NCBI RefSeq assembly: GCF_004963255.1
Contig: NZ_SUGA01000039.1
Location: 1-55,337, forward strand
Source: Mesorhizobium sp.
GTDB taxonomy: Bacteria; Pseudomonadota; Alphaproteobacteria; Rhizobiales; Rhizobiaceae
Reading direction: 5' to 3'
DNA: 55,337 nt
Shown: in pieces, positions 1 to 9,197 of the stretch
How positions within the stretch are numbered: the first letter of the stretch is position 1
Layout of the letters: each line of letters starts with the position of its first letter
Notes under the pieces: model-generated
What the model was told of the DNA's origin: nothing
Databases searched by the model: none
The model's input: the letters and a program-made list of their open reading frames with translations, nothing else
Program-made: the position numbers and the translations under genes

Positions 1-101
1 GCCTGCCATGACCGCCCTCTCTCAGCGAATTTGCAGAACTCTCAGCACACTACCGCCTCAGTTGCCGGGACGGGGTTCGGCCTCTGGAAGGACCGCGAGC
101 G

Positions 102-1211
102 TCATTGCATCATTCCGCGTGCCGCTACAGGAAAGACGCATTCGACCCGTTTGCCGCGCATACCGACATACCAGTCATGGCGGTCGACCGTTGGATCGCA
201 ATGGCCGGGAACGAGGCGTAGCGTTTCTCCGATGGCAAGGTTTCCGGGATCCGAACGCAGGATGAGCGAACCGTGCTCATCCGATGCGCCGGCATAGTCG
301 ATATCCTTTCTGGCGTGAACGAGAGGAAGCCCGCTGTCGATGGCGATTCCCTTGTGGCCGCAATCCAGAACCGCGATGCCGGGACGGGCAGCACTCATGA
401 CGGTGCTCAACACGAACAGCGATTGTTCGAAATCGGGAGCGGGGCGATTTCGCGCATAGTCGGCATCCATGAACACATAGGACCCAGCCTGCAACTCGTT
501 GTAGACGCCGCTGGCTGCCTCGTGGGCAAAGGTACCCGTGCCTGCGCCGCCCACGATAGCGCATTCCAGCTTTTGCCGCCTGATCGCGGCGACAGTATCC
601 GCCGTTCGCGCCACAGCCAGGCCGATTGCGTCGCGTCGCTCCTGTTCGGTGCGCAGGTGCTGGGCGCGCCCTTGGTAGGATTGCAGGCCGCCGAACACCA
701 GATGGCGGCTTCTCGCTATGCGTACCGCCAGCGCCGTGGCCGGTTCGCCGGGCTCCACACCGCAGCGGCCGCCGCTGACGTCGATCTCGACCAGCACGGT
801 CAACCGCGTGGCAAAGGATTCCGCAACTGCTTCGATCTGGTCGACCACGATCGCGCTATCGGCACAAAGCGAAATCTTCGACATCCTGTTCAACGCGGCA
901 AGACGCGCCAGCTTGCGGGAGGAAACGACCTCGTTGGAAACAAGGATGTCGCTGACCCCGCCCCAGGCAAGAACTTCGGCTTCCGCTGGTTTTTGCGCGC
1001 ACTGGCCGATGGCCCCTCTGGCTATCTGCCAGTGGGCAATCACGGGGGACTTGTGGGTTTTCGCGTGAGCGCGCAACCGCACCCCTGCGTTGCGGCAGAA
1101 TGCGGCCATGCGATCGAGATTGCCTTCCATTGCATCGAGATCGATGATGAGGGCAGGCGTATCGATATCGGCTTCGCTCATTCCGGGCTCGGCAGGGGGG
1201 CGTTGAAGCAT
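102..1211 (-). CDS. DSD1 / D-threonine aldolase-like PLP enzyme
   Basis: A fold-type III (alanine-racemase-like) PLP enzyme of the family that contains D-threonine aldolase, D-serine dehydratase (DSD1) and 3-hydroxy-D-aspartate aldolase. These enzymes act on beta-hydroxy D-amino acids. The N-terminal barrel opens with DTPALIIDLDAMEGN, followed by HAKTHKS; the first Lys of that motif (about residue 51) is the expected PLP lysine. Near the C-terminus PGHCDPT supplies the His/Cys pair that binds the divalent metal in this family. I chose the ATG at 1211 (369 aa) over the TTG at 1241; an ATG at 1181 is also possible because family members usually begin just before the DTPALI segment. It is the last gene of the minus-strand operon, 104 bp after the GMC gene. 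Aldolase and dehydratase cannot be told apart by eye. Confidence 0.82.
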   Translation of the reverse strand: MLQRPPAEPGMSEADIDTPALIIDLDAMEGNLDRMAAFCRNAGVRLRAHAKTHKSPVIAHWQIARGAIGQCAQKPAEAEVLAWGGVSDILVSNEVVSSRKLARLAALNRMSKISLCADSAIVVDQIEAVAESFATRLTVLVEIDVSGGRCGVEPGEPATALAVRIARSRHLVFGGLQSYQGRAQHLRTEQERRDAIGLAVARTADTVAAIRRQKLECAIVGGAGTGTFAHEAASGVYNELQAGSYVFMDADYARNRPAPDFEQSLFVLSTVMSAARPGIAVLDCGHKGIAIDSGLPLVHARKDIDYAGASDEHGSLILRSDPGNLAIGETLRLVPGHCDPTVDRHDWYVGMRGKRVECVFPVAARGMMQ

Positions 1212-1315
1212 TTTGTCTTTCTCTGATCGCGATGATGCCAATCATGATCACGCGGGCAGCTGATCGTCTTTGCTTGATATGCGAGACGATTGACGGAGGG
1301 TCCGCGTTGTCGGCG

Positions 1316-2944
1316 TCATGCGGCTATCGACGACCGCGTGTGCTGCGACAGGGTTTCGAAATTGTCGCGGATATAGGCCGCGGCCCGCAAAGCGAGCGCC
1401 GAGATGGTCGCCGTGGGATTGACGACACCGCCGGTCGCCAGCACGCTTCCGTCTACGATGAACAGATTGGGAACCTCCCAGGTCTGATTCCACCGGTTGA
1501 CGACGGATGTCGCCGGGTCGCTGCCCATGCGGCAGGTGCCGATCATATGCCAGGCGGGTGTGCGATAAACGCCATCCTTGTCGCGATAGTCGTGCAGCCG
1601 ATATTCGAAAGCGCCGCACGCCTTTGCAAGCTCCTCGAGGCGATCCAGCATGTAGTTCATCATGCGCTTGTCGTTTTCACCTGGCGCATAGTGGGTCTTT
1701 GCCGCTGGCACGCCGTCGGAATCCTTCAGCACAGGATCCAGCGTCACGCGATTTTCCGGATTCGGCAGATCGTCGCCAATGGCGAAAACGCCGATGGAAT
1801 GGCCGAAGTGGCGCTCGAACCATGAGTGATGGTCGCGGCCCCATGGCGCGCGCGCCGGCGTGAACCAGCCGGCCGCAAGCTCTCCCGCCGAGGGCGTTGA
1901 GGTGATGCAGTTGAAATTGAAACCGTTGACGAAACCGCGCGACACGTCCGTTTCGGCGAACTGCCGCGACAGTAGCGATGCGACGTAGCCGATATGACCA
2001 TCGACCGGCTCGTCGACCCACATTTCACAGGCAACCAGCGTGTGGTGCAGGAGATGGCGTCCGACCTGATCGTTGGCGTTTGCAAGATTGTCTGACGCAA
2101 GAAGGAGCCGTGGCGTGCCGATGCCGTTCGCGGCCACGATAACCAGTTTCGCTTTCTGGAAATGCTGCTTCCCGGTGTTGCGGTCGACATAGAGAGCGCC
2201 GCTGGCGCGACCGTCTAGGCCTTTCTCGATCCTGAGCACGCGGGCGTTGATGCGCAGTTCGCAGCCGGCATTCAATGCCTTCGGCCAGATGGACAGCGAA
2301 TATTTGCTCATCGATCCGCGCGGACAGCCGTTGCAAGTGCCGCAATTATTACAGGCCGGTCGGCCGTCATAGTTCTCCGAGATCGCCGCGGCCTCGACGG
2401 GCCACCAGTGCCAGTCAAGCGCATCGAAACCGGCAGCAAGGCGCTTCGCTACCTTGGACACAGGCATTGGCGGGGTCGGGCAGCGGTCTCGCGGGGGCAT
2501 GGCCGGATCGCCAGCAAGTCCCGACACACCGACAAGCTTGTCGGCCTGCTCGTAAAAGGGCGCGATTTCCTCATAGGTGAGCGGCCAGTCCGGCTGAAGA
2601 CCATGCTCCGTGCCCTTGCGGAAATCGGAAGGACGGTAGCGTGGCCAGATTGCGCCATAGACGTTGGTCGACCCGCCGACGGCGTTCCACATCAGGATTT
2701 GGGAGGAATCTGAATTGACGGGGAAATCGTCCGGATGGCTGCGCTTGTTGACGTCCGGGCTCCAGTTGGTCCGGCGTTGCCAAGACCAGTCGGCATGGAG
2801 ATGCGGATGATCTTGCGCTTCCACCCAGGAACCCTGTTCCAGGCAGACGACATCGAGACCGGCTTCCGCCAATGTCAGCGCCGCCAGGGATCCTGTTGCA
2901 CCGGCACCCACGATCAACACATCACAGATGCGCTCTGTCCTCAT
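1316..2944 (-). CDS. GMC oxidoreductase, gluconate 2-dehydrogenase large-subunit type
   Basis: A flavin-dependent alcohol or sugar dehydrogenase of 542 aa. The FAD-binding Rossmann motif GAGATG lies at residues 13-18. The C-terminal catalytic region has HMIGTCRMG, and later the NPTATISALALRAA segment common to GMC enzymes. A Cys-rich stretch, CNNCGTCNGC, lies near residue 200 and resembles the Cys cluster of FAD-dependent glucose/gluconate dehydrogenase large subunits. Its start overlaps the stop of the small-subunit gene by 4 bp (ATGA), so the two are probably translationally coupled and form one complex. The usual third partner, a multihaem cytochrome c, is absent from the window. The protein shows no signal peptide, so it is probably cytoplasmic or carried by its partner. 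The substrate is unknown; an alcohol feeding the neighbouring aldehyde dehydrogenase would fit. Confidence 0.9.
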   Translation of the reverse strand: MRTERICDVLIVGAGATGSLAALTLAEAGLDVVCLEQGSWVEAQDHPHLHADWSWQRRTNWSPDVNKRSHPDDFPVNSDSSQILMWNAVGGSTNVYGAIWPRYRPSDFRKGTEHGLQPDWPLTYEEIAPFYEQADKLVGVSGLAGDPAMPPRDRCPTPPMPVSKVAKRLAAGFDALDWHWWPVEAAAISENYDGRPACNNCGTCNGCPRGSMSKYSLSIWPKALNAGCELRINARVLRIEKGLDGRASGALYVDRNTGKQHFQKAKLVIVAANGIGTPRLLLASDNLANANDQVGRHLLHHTLVACEMWVDEPVDGHIGYVASLLSRQFAETDVSRGFVNGFNFNCITSTPSAGELAAGWFTPARAPWGRDHHSWFERHFGHSIGVFAIGDDLPNPENRVTLDPVLKDSDGVPAAKTHYAPGENDKRMMNYMLDRLEELAKACGAFEYRLHDYRDKDGVYRTPAWHMIGTCRMGSDPATSVVNRWNQTWEVPNLFIVDGSVLATGGVVNPTATISALALRAAAYIRDNFETLSQHTRSSIAA

Positions 2945-3498
2945 CTTTTCACTCCCCAGCGATCTGTCTTTACCGTATCCAGCCCGAGCGACGACGTATC
3001 GACGGGCCTGACGTTTTCAGTTTCTAGGTAATGGCCGCGCCGATGGGCAGGCCGATCCCGGTTGAAATCGAAGGGCGCCATGTCATAGCCGGTCACATGC
3101 GGCCGGTATGAGTACGGACGCCCCGTGTTTCGAATGGCTTCAATGACGAAGGGCGTCTCGTAATACGCGAGTGTCACCGCCGTATAGATCTTGTCGAAAA
3201 GCTCCGTGTCAGCTTCTTCGAAGGCCTTGACGGCGGCGATGCGGGTTTCGCCATCGGCGCTCGAAAGGCCGTCCTCTTCCCAGCCGAGCAGATTGGCCAG
3301 CGCCGTAATCCGCTCATCGCTCCAATCCCCGAAGAGGCGCATCGCGACGATGCCGTGCACACCCGCCTCGGATGCCGAGGGCCATCCCTCGTCGCCGGGG
3401 ATCAGTTCATCGACAAGAGCGCGGATCAATCGTGTTCTCTCGAGCGGAGAAAGCGGCGAATTGCGTTCGCCGGCAAAGGCAAGCGGTTGGGGGTTCAC
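2941..3498 (-). CDS. Gluconate 2-dehydrogenase subunit 3 family protein
   Basis: The small subunit that accompanies GMC-type membrane dehydrogenases (185 aa). Typical family features are the early segment LSPLERTRLIRALVDELIPGDEGWPSA in two parts (an LxxLxxxLIPxD-like start), the middle YYETPFVIEAI, and the tail YRPHVTGYDMAPFD. Known members carry a Tat signal that guides the folded complex across the membrane. Here the N-terminus (MNPQPLAFAGERNSPLSP) has neither twin arginines nor a hydrophobic stretch, so export is doubtful. It overlaps the aldehyde dehydrogenase stop and the GMC start by 4 bp each, a tightly coupled arrangement. Confidence 0.85.
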   Translation of the reverse strand: MNPQPLAFAGERNSPLSPLERTRLIRALVDELIPGDEGWPSASEAGVHGIVAMRLFGDWSDERITALANLLGWEEDGLSSADGETRIAAVKAFEEADTELFDKIYTAVTLAYYETPFVIEAIRNTGRPYSYRPHVTGYDMAPFDFNRDRPAHRRGHYLETENVRPVDTSSLGLDTVKTDRWGVKR

Positions 3499-4967
3499 GC
3501 CGCACCTGCCTTTCGGTCGATCGTGACCGTGATCATCTTCAGTTCAGTCATGGCTTCCATAGTGTGCACGCCGCCGAGCCGGCCGATACCGCTCCTGGTG
3601 CCGGTCCCGCCTCCGAAGGGCAGGTGGATTTCCCACCAGGTGCTGCCGGCGTTGACGTTGACGATCCCGGCGGGGATCGCCTTGGCAATCGCAACCCCTC
3701 GCGCCACATCCGCCGTGAAGACGCCGACCGACAGGCCATAGTCGCTGTCGAGGGCCAGATCGAGCGCCTCGGCTTCGTCCTTGAAGGCGAGAACGGGCAC
3801 GACAGGTCCGAAGGTTTCCTCGCGGTTGATCTTCATCTCGCGCGTGACACCGGCGATGATCGTCGGTTCGAAAAACAGTCCGCTGCCGAGGTCGGGACGC
3901 GGCTTGCCGCCATGAAGCACCCTGGCGCCTTGAGCGACCGCGTCATCGACATGCTCCTTGACCTTGGCTGCGACCTTGGCGTTGTTCAGCGGCCCCATGG
4001 TGGTCCCCTGATGGAAGGGATCGCCGAGCACATGTTTATGGGCATGGGCGACAAGTTTCTCGCACAGGCTTTCGGCAATCGACCGATGCGCGAGAACACG
4101 CCCCGTCGCGGCGCAGACCTGACCGGCATTGAAGAATGCGCCGCCGGCCGCGGCAGCGGCGGCCGCATCAAGATCGGCATCCTCGAAAACGATCACGGGG
4201 CCATTGCCGCCCAATTCCAGGAGCAGCGGCTTGCCCGCGCCGCGCTCGGCGATTTTCCTGCCGGTGGCCGCGCTCCCGGTGAAGCCGATGGCCGCCACAT
4301 CGGGATGAACCACGACGGCGTCGCCCACGGTAGCGCCCTCGCCGATGACCAGGTTGATGACGCCGGCGGGAAGACCGGCGCTGTCGATCGCCTCCATCAA
4401 GGCACAGGCGACCAGCGAGGTGGAAGGAGCGGGGACCCAGACAATGGTGTTGCCGCTTGCAATGCCCGGAGCCAGATATTCCACGGGGATGTTGACCGGA
4501 AAATTCCACGGGGTGATGACGCCATAAACGCCACGCGGCTGGCGGATGGTCATAACGAGCTTCGTCGGATCCTCGGCGGGCAAGGTCTGGCCGCCCATTT
4601 GCTTGACGAGCTCGGATGCCAGCCGGAAGCCATCGGCGGCCTTGCCGACCTCACCCATGGCCTCGGCGAGAACCTTGCCTTGCTCGGCCGAGAGGATGCG
4701 CGCGATCTTTTCCTGAGCGGCGTCGATTGCCGAGGCGATGGCAATGCAGATCGCGGCGCGCTTGAAAACCGGCGTGTCGGCCCATGACGGCGCTGCGGTC
4801 TTTGCCGCGGCGACAGCCCGTTGTGCCGTTTCTCGGCTCGATCGCGGGAGCTGGGCAATGGTCTCTCCGGTTGCCGGATTGACCGCCGCCATGGTCTCCG
4901 GCTCCGCCTGCCATTCGCCGCCTATGAAATTGGCCGGCGTGTCCTTCATTGTGTAGCCACTGTCCAT
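3495..4967 (-). CDS. NAD(P)-dependent aldehyde dehydrogenase
   Basis: An aldehyde dehydrogenase of 490 aa that oxidises an aldehyde or semialdehyde to the acid. The full ALDH plan is visible: PWNFPV (about residue 150), the Rossmann glycines in FTGSAATGRKIAERG, the general-base Glu in LELGGN, and the nucleophilic Cys in NAGQVCAATGR (about residue 285). The start ATG at 4967 follows GGGAGA at good spacing, 12 bp after the amidohydrolase stop. Similarity to succinate-semialdehyde and aldehyde dehydrogenases is generic, so the substrate cannot be named. In this operon it could take the aldehyde released by the aldolase-like enzyme or the product of the GMC dehydrogenase. Confidence 0.93.
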   Translation of the reverse strand: MDSGYTMKDTPANFIGGEWQAEPETMAAVNPATGETIAQLPRSSRETAQRAVAAAKTAAPSWADTPVFKRAAICIAIASAIDAAQEKIARILSAEQGKVLAEAMGEVGKAADGFRLASELVKQMGGQTLPAEDPTKLVMTIRQPRGVYGVITPWNFPVNIPVEYLAPGIASGNTIVWVPAPSTSLVACALMEAIDSAGLPAGVINLVIGEGATVGDAVVVHPDVAAIGFTGSAATGRKIAERGAGKPLLLELGGNGPVIVFEDADLDAAAAAAAGGAFFNAGQVCAATGRVLAHRSIAESLCEKLVAHAHKHVLGDPFHQGTTMGPLNNAKVAAKVKEHVDDAVAQGARVLHGGKPRPDLGSGLFFEPTIIAGVTREMKINREETFGPVVPVLAFKDEAEALDLALDSDYGLSVGVFTADVARGVAIAKAIPAGIVNVNAGSTWWEIHLPFGGGTGTRSGIGRLGGVHTMEAMTELKMITVTIDRKAGAA

Positions 4968-4979
4968 TTTCAGATCTCC

Positions 4980-6137
4980 CTATTCAGCCGCTGCCGCGAG
5001 CGCTTGATCGTCGGTACCGATATCCTGACCGGCAATGACCAGACCGGCGGCGAAGATACGTTCAGGCGCGACGACGATCTCGCCACGGGTGTCTTCAAGG
5101 GAAAACGCGCCGCTGCGCAATTCGAGGATGCTCGCATCCCCGGCCGAGCCGATCTTGAATGTCCCAAGCTCGGGGCGCAGCAATGCCTTTGCCGCATTGA
5201 CAGTCGAGGCGGCGATGATGTCGTTGATCGACATGCCGAGCGCCAGGAATTTCGAAAGCGTCGTGACCTGGTCGTAGGCCGGGCCTTCGATGCAGAGCGC
5301 ATGGACATCGGAGGAAATGGTGTCCGGCTGGAAACCTTGCGCCATCATCGCGCGTGCGGACTTCCAGGAGAAGGAGCCCATCCCGTGGCCGATATCGAAA
5401 AGAACGCCACGTTGCCTTGCCTCGAGGATTTCCGGCTTGATCTTGCCCTTGCCGTCGACGGGTGCATTGGGAAAGGGTCGGAAACAATGGGTCAGCACGT
5501 CGCCGGCGCGCAGCCGCGAAACAACGGCCTCGTAAGATGGCGGCGGCTCATCGATATGGGCCATCAGCGGCAGGCCGGTCTCATCGGCGACCTGCAGGGC
5601 GACATCGAGAGGCTGGATGCCGGCAGGGCCGGAAGCATGGCGCCCGATGCGCACTTTTACGCCGATGATAACGTCGCGGTTGGCGTTGATGATCTCGACC
5701 GCTTCACGGCCGGCAAGAAGCCGCATGTCATGGCTTTCGCCGATCATGAAATTCTTTGCGAACCCATAGATGCCGGCGAAAGAGATATGCAGATAGACGA
5801 GGATGCGGGCGGTGCTGCGCTCGATCACATGCTTGCGAAATCCCGGAAAATTTCCCGGTCCCGCACTTCCTGTATCGACGCAGGTCGAAACCGCGCTCTT
5901 TCGGGCAAACGCGTCGGGATCCACGCCGAGCGACGTCCCGCCCCAGTAGACATGCGTATGCAGATCGATCAGGCCGGGCGTCACGATCAAGCCGGAGACG
6001 TTTCGTTCTTGCATGCCGGAAAGGCCGTCCCCAAGCGCGGCGACCTTTCCGCCGGCGAAGGCGACGTCGGTGATGCGGTCGATGCCCTGGGAAGGATCGA
6101 TCACACGGCCATTTTTTAAAACGAGCTCATATGGCAT
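4980..6137 (-). CDS. Amidohydrolase/deacetylase family metallohydrolase (COG3964-like)
   Basis: A metal-dependent hydrolase of the dihydroorotase/hydantoinase superfamily (385 aa), close in sequence style to the COG3964 group, whose studied members remove acyl groups from N-acyl-D-amino acids and from acetyl-(R)-mandelate. Metal ligands are visible: the HxH in DLHTHVYWGG, the candidate carbamylated Lys in GVKVRIG, His in MAHIDEPP and LTHCFRP, and the catalytic Asp in SSDVHAL. I chose the ATG at 6137 because the conserved fold starts there (MPYELVLKNGRVIDPSQG); an open frame extends further upstream inside the ATPase gene. It overlaps the ATPase end by 11 bp. Membership of an importer operon suggests that it deacylates the imported substrate. 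Confidence 0.88.
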   Translation of the reverse strand: MPYELVLKNGRVIDPSQGIDRITDVAFAGGKVAALGDGLSGMQERNVSGLIVTPGLIDLHTHVYWGGTSLGVDPDAFARKSAVSTCVDTGSAGPGNFPGFRKHVIERSTARILVYLHISFAGIYGFAKNFMIGESHDMRLLAGREAVEIINANRDVIIGVKVRIGRHASGPAGIQPLDVALQVADETGLPLMAHIDEPPPSYEAVVSRLRAGDVLTHCFRPFPNAPVDGKGKIKPEILEARQRGVLFDIGHGMGSFSWKSARAMMAQGFQPDTISSDVHALCIEGPAYDQVTTLSKFLALGMSINDIIAASTVNAAKALLRPELGTFKIGSAGDASILELRSGAFSLEDTRGEIVVAPERIFAAGLVIAGQDIGTDDQALAAAAE

Positions 6138-7176
6138 GAATTCGGCTTTCGGTTTCCAAGAATTGCTGGTTGATACGGGTGCCACCGTCCGCTGCGAAAT
6201 AACGAACTGCGTCCGCTCGCGCGCTAAGGATGAGGCTTTGGCCGGCAGATAGGCCGGACGCGTCACTACAGGTTGCCCGCACGACGTGCCCGGCGATTGA
6301 AACGTCGAGGAACTGGAAAGGCCCGGCCGGCTCGATGAGCAAAAGCTCTCCAGACAGCGTCAGGCCGCCATTGCCGCGAGCCGCCGGCTTCAGGTCGTGT
6401 GGACGCACGCCGAGGATCTGATCGGAACTGCCGCCACACAGCTTGGCGGGCAAGAAGTTCATTTGCGGGCTGCCGATGAACCCGGCGACGAATTGGTTGG
6501 CTGGCTCGGAATAAACCTCCATCGGCGGCGCGAACTGCTGCACGACGCCGTCCTTCATCACGGCGATCCGGTCGGACAGCACCATGGCCTCCTCCTGATC
6601 GTGCGTAACGAAGATAACGGTAATGCCGAGCGCCTTTTGGAGGCGCCGGATCTCGGTGCGCATGCGCACGCGCAGCGAGGCATCGAGATTGGAAAGGGGC
6701 TCGTCCATCAGAAGTACCGAGGGATTTCTGACGATCGCGCGGCCAACGGCGACACGCTGGCGCTGGCCACCGGAAAGCGCCGCCGGCGGTCGGTCGAGAA
6801 GGTTTTCGATGCCGAGAACATCGGCGGCCCAGGCAACCTGCTTGTCCACGGTCGCCTGGTCCAGTTTCTGCTGGCGCAACGGAAAGGCGATATTCTCGCG
6901 CACCGTCATATGCGGATAGAGCGCGTAATCCTGGAAGACCAGGGCGATGTTGCGTTCGCGCGGTCCCAGATCCGAAATCTCCTTGTCGTCGAAGCGGATG
7001 GATCCCTCGTCGATATCCTCCAGGCCGGCGATGCAAAACAGTAACGTCGATTTCCCGCATCCCGACGGTCCGAGGAAGGAGATGAACTCGCCGTCGCTGA
7101 TCGAAAGATCGAGCCCTTTCAAAACAGCCATGGTCCCGAACCGCTTGTTGAGGCCGGCAATTTCGATCGATGCCAT
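6127..7176 (-). CDS. ABC transporter ATP-binding protein, MalK/UgpC type
   Basis: The energy-coupling ATPase of the importer (349 aa). All nucleotide-binding motifs are present: Walker A GPSGCGKST, Q-loop FQDYALYPH, signature LSGGQRQR, Walker B LLMDEPLSNLD and switch His in VTHDQEEA. Beyond about residue 235 there is a TOBE-type regulatory domain (MNFLPAKL, then LGVRPHDL), typical of the sugar/polyol CUT1 class. The ATG at 7176 follows AAGGAG with 8 bp spacing; an upstream in-frame TTG at 7182 is less likely. It lies 14 bp after the permease stop. Confidence 0.95.
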   Translation of the reverse strand: MASIEIAGLNKRFGTMAVLKGLDLSISDGEFISFLGPSGCGKSTLLFCIAGLEDIDEGSIRFDDKEISDLGPRERNIALVFQDYALYPHMTVRENIAFPLRQQKLDQATVDKQVAWAADVLGIENLLDRPPAALSGGQRQRVAVGRAIVRNPSVLLMDEPLSNLDASLRVRMRTEIRRLQKALGITVIFVTHDQEEAMVLSDRIAVMKDGVVQQFAPPMEVYSEPANQFVAGFIGSPQMNFLPAKLCGGSSDQILGVRPHDLKPAARGNGGLTLSGELLLIEPAGPFQFLDVSIAGHVVRATCSDASGLSAGQSLILSARADAVRYFAADGGTRINQQFLETESRIHAI

Positions 7177-7190
7177 GCTCAAAGCTCCTT

Positions 7191-9086
7191 TCAGCCCTTG
7201 ACCGCGCCGGAAAGCGCACCCTGGACCAGGTAACGTTGGAAGAAGAAGGCGACCGCCACGGGCGGCAGAATGGCAAGCACGCTGGCCGCAAAAAGCGGCC
7301 CATACTCATAGAACCGTGCCTGGTTGAGAAAGCCTGCGATGACCACAGGAATTGTCTGCGTCTTGGGGGTCGAGGTCAGGATCATGGCAAAGAGAAACTC
7401 GTTCCAGGACACCAGGAAGCAGAAGATCAGCGCCGCGACGATAGCCGGCCGCACCACAGGCACCAGGACCTTGCGGAACATCGTCCAGCGGCTGCAGCCA
7501 TCGATCTGTGCCGCGCGCTCCAGGCTGAGAGGCACGGTCTCGAAACTGGTCTTCATCATCCAGGCGGCAAGCGGCATCAGGATCGTCGAATATGCGATCA
7601 CCAGACCGAGATGGGTGTCGATGAGCCCGAGCGTCCGGAAAATAACGAAGAACGGGAGAACCAACGTCAGCGCAGGAACCATACGCGTCAGAAGAAGCGC
7701 CCAGAGGCTTACGGCAAAGAAGCGATGTCCGGCGTAGCGGGCAAAACCGTAGCCAGCCAAGGTGCCGAGTGCGACATTGACGACGGAGACGACGATGCCG
7801 ATGCCGAAACTATTGAGCAGGGACAATGGCACGCGCGCGGCCTGCACGCTGGTTGTGCCCTGGGCCATGAGCACGGACCGATAGTTCTCGAAGGTGAGCG
7901 TCGAGGGTACGACGGAGGGGGGCGTTCGGATCAGGTCGGTGGCTGGCGACAGGCTGATCAGGATCAGTGCGGCGACGGGCAGGAAAGACCAGACAAAAAT
8001 GGCGGCAACGGCGAGCGCGAACAGAAATTTGCCTGTGTTGCGCGTGGCAATCGGGCCCATCAGCCTTTTCGGCTTCCACTCCGGCAAGACGACCATGGGG
8101 GGCCGCGGACGGCTGGCCGTCTGCAGTCCTGGAGCAGCCACCGCCGGCACCGTCGTTCTGGCTTTCTTGGGGCTGAGGAAGACGAAATAGGCGATCGCGA
8201 ATGCAAGGCTGAGAAACGTCAGCACGTAAAGAAGGGCGGCTCCTTCGCCGAACTTCAGGAACTGGAACGATTGCATATAGCCGAGCCAGGACAATGTGGT
8301 GGTCGCCGAGCCCGGACCGCCTCGCGTCATGATCCAGATGATGTCGAAGGCCAGAAACGCATTGATGGTGGAGATGATGGTGGAGAAAAGCAGCGTCGGC
8401 TTGAGCCAGGGCAGCGTGATCGAGAAGAAGCGTTTGACCGGTCCCGCGCCGTCGAGAATGGCTGCGCGATGCAGGTTGCCCGGCATGGATTGCAGGCTGG
8501 AAAGGAGCATCAGCGTCGTCAGCGGCGTCTGGTTCCAGACTTGGGTCAATGCCACGAGGTTGAGGGCGCGGAAGCCCTCTCCGAACCATGCCCGTCCCCA
8601 TGAACCAAGGCCCACGTCGTTGAGAAAGCCGTTAAGCAGGCCGAAATTGCCGGCATAGATGAAGGACCACAGAACCCCAATCGACACCGGCGCCATGGCC
8701 CAGGGAACGAGGACCACACTGCGCAGGAAGCCGCGGCCGACAAATCGCTGGTTCAAAACGAGTGCGATCAGCGTTCCGAGGACGGTCGTTCCGGCGACCG
8801 CAATCGCGGAGAAATAGAGCGTGCGCCCGAGTGCATACCAGAAATCCTGGTTCTGGAAGACCTTCGTATAATTGGCGAAGCCAACGAAAATCCACCGCTT
8901 GGTGATCGGATTGGTGATGTTGAAGGACAAATAGAGACTGTAGAGGAGTGGCAGGCCGACGATCAGGACCATCAGGATCAATGTCGGCACGACGGAAACA
9001 TAAGCAAAGGCCGGAAGGTTGATCCTACGGCGGCGCTGATGCGTCAGTGGCTCTATTCTTTGCGACGGCACCAGCGTCGTTGTCAT
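7191..9086 (-). CDS. Fused MalF-MalG-type ABC permease
   Basis: A single 631-aa polypeptide holds both transmembrane subunits of a CUT1-type importer that are normally separate genes. The N-terminal half (about residues 20-305) is MalF-like with its EAA-type coupling loop in HRAAILDGAGP. A proline-rich linker (about residues 310-350, KKARTTVPAVAAPG then RPRPPMVVLPEWKPKR) joins it to a MalG-like half with the coupling loop ERAAQIDGCSRW and a typical C-terminal FFFQRYLVQGALSGAVKG. No stop or frame irregularity lies at the junction. The start ATG at 9086 has AGGA just upstream; a GTG at 9098 is possible. The fusion should fix a 1:1 ratio of the two halves. Confidence 0.92.
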   Translation of the reverse strand: MTTTLVPSQRIEPLTHQRRRRINLPAFAYVSVVPTLILMVLIVGLPLLYSLYLSFNITNPITKRWIFVGFANYTKVFQNQDFWYALGRTLYFSAIAVAGTTVLGTLIALVLNQRFVGRGFLRSVVLVPWAMAPVSIGVLWSFIYAGNFGLLNGFLNDVGLGSWGRAWFGEGFRALNLVALTQVWNQTPLTTLMLLSSLQSMPGNLHRAAILDGAGPVKRFFSITLPWLKPTLLFSTIISTINAFLAFDIIWIMTRGGPGSATTTLSWLGYMQSFQFLKFGEGAALLYVLTFLSLAFAIAYFVFLSPKKARTTVPAVAAPGLQTASRPRPPMVVLPEWKPKRLMGPIATRNTGKFLFALAVAAIFVWSFLPVAALILISLSPATDLIRTPPSVVPSTLTFENYRSVLMAQGTTSVQAARVPLSLLNSFGIGIVVSVVNVALGTLAGYGFARYAGHRFFAVSLWALLLTRMVPALTLVLPFFVIFRTLGLIDTHLGLVIAYSTILMPLAAWMMKTSFETVPLSLERAAQIDGCSRWTMFRKVLVPVVRPAIVAALIFCFLVSWNEFLFAMILTSTPKTQTIPVVIAGFLNQARFYEYGPLFAASVLAILPPVAVAFFFQRYLVQGALSGAVKG

Positions 9087-9197
9087 ACGTCCTCGCACAT
9101 CATCTGGGCCTGAGTGCCGGCAATGCGGCGTCCGGCGATGTTTTGGAGGTTGATACGGACGGGGCAGCCGGTCCCGATGACCCGCTGCCCCGAATGC

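Noticed and set aside
273..1226. Long open frame on the plus strand opposite the PLP enzyme gene
   Set aside because: It is antisense to a conserved family, has no domain and reflects the high GC content; the same holds for the plus-strand frames at 3372-4787, 4821-6119 and 7170-8603.
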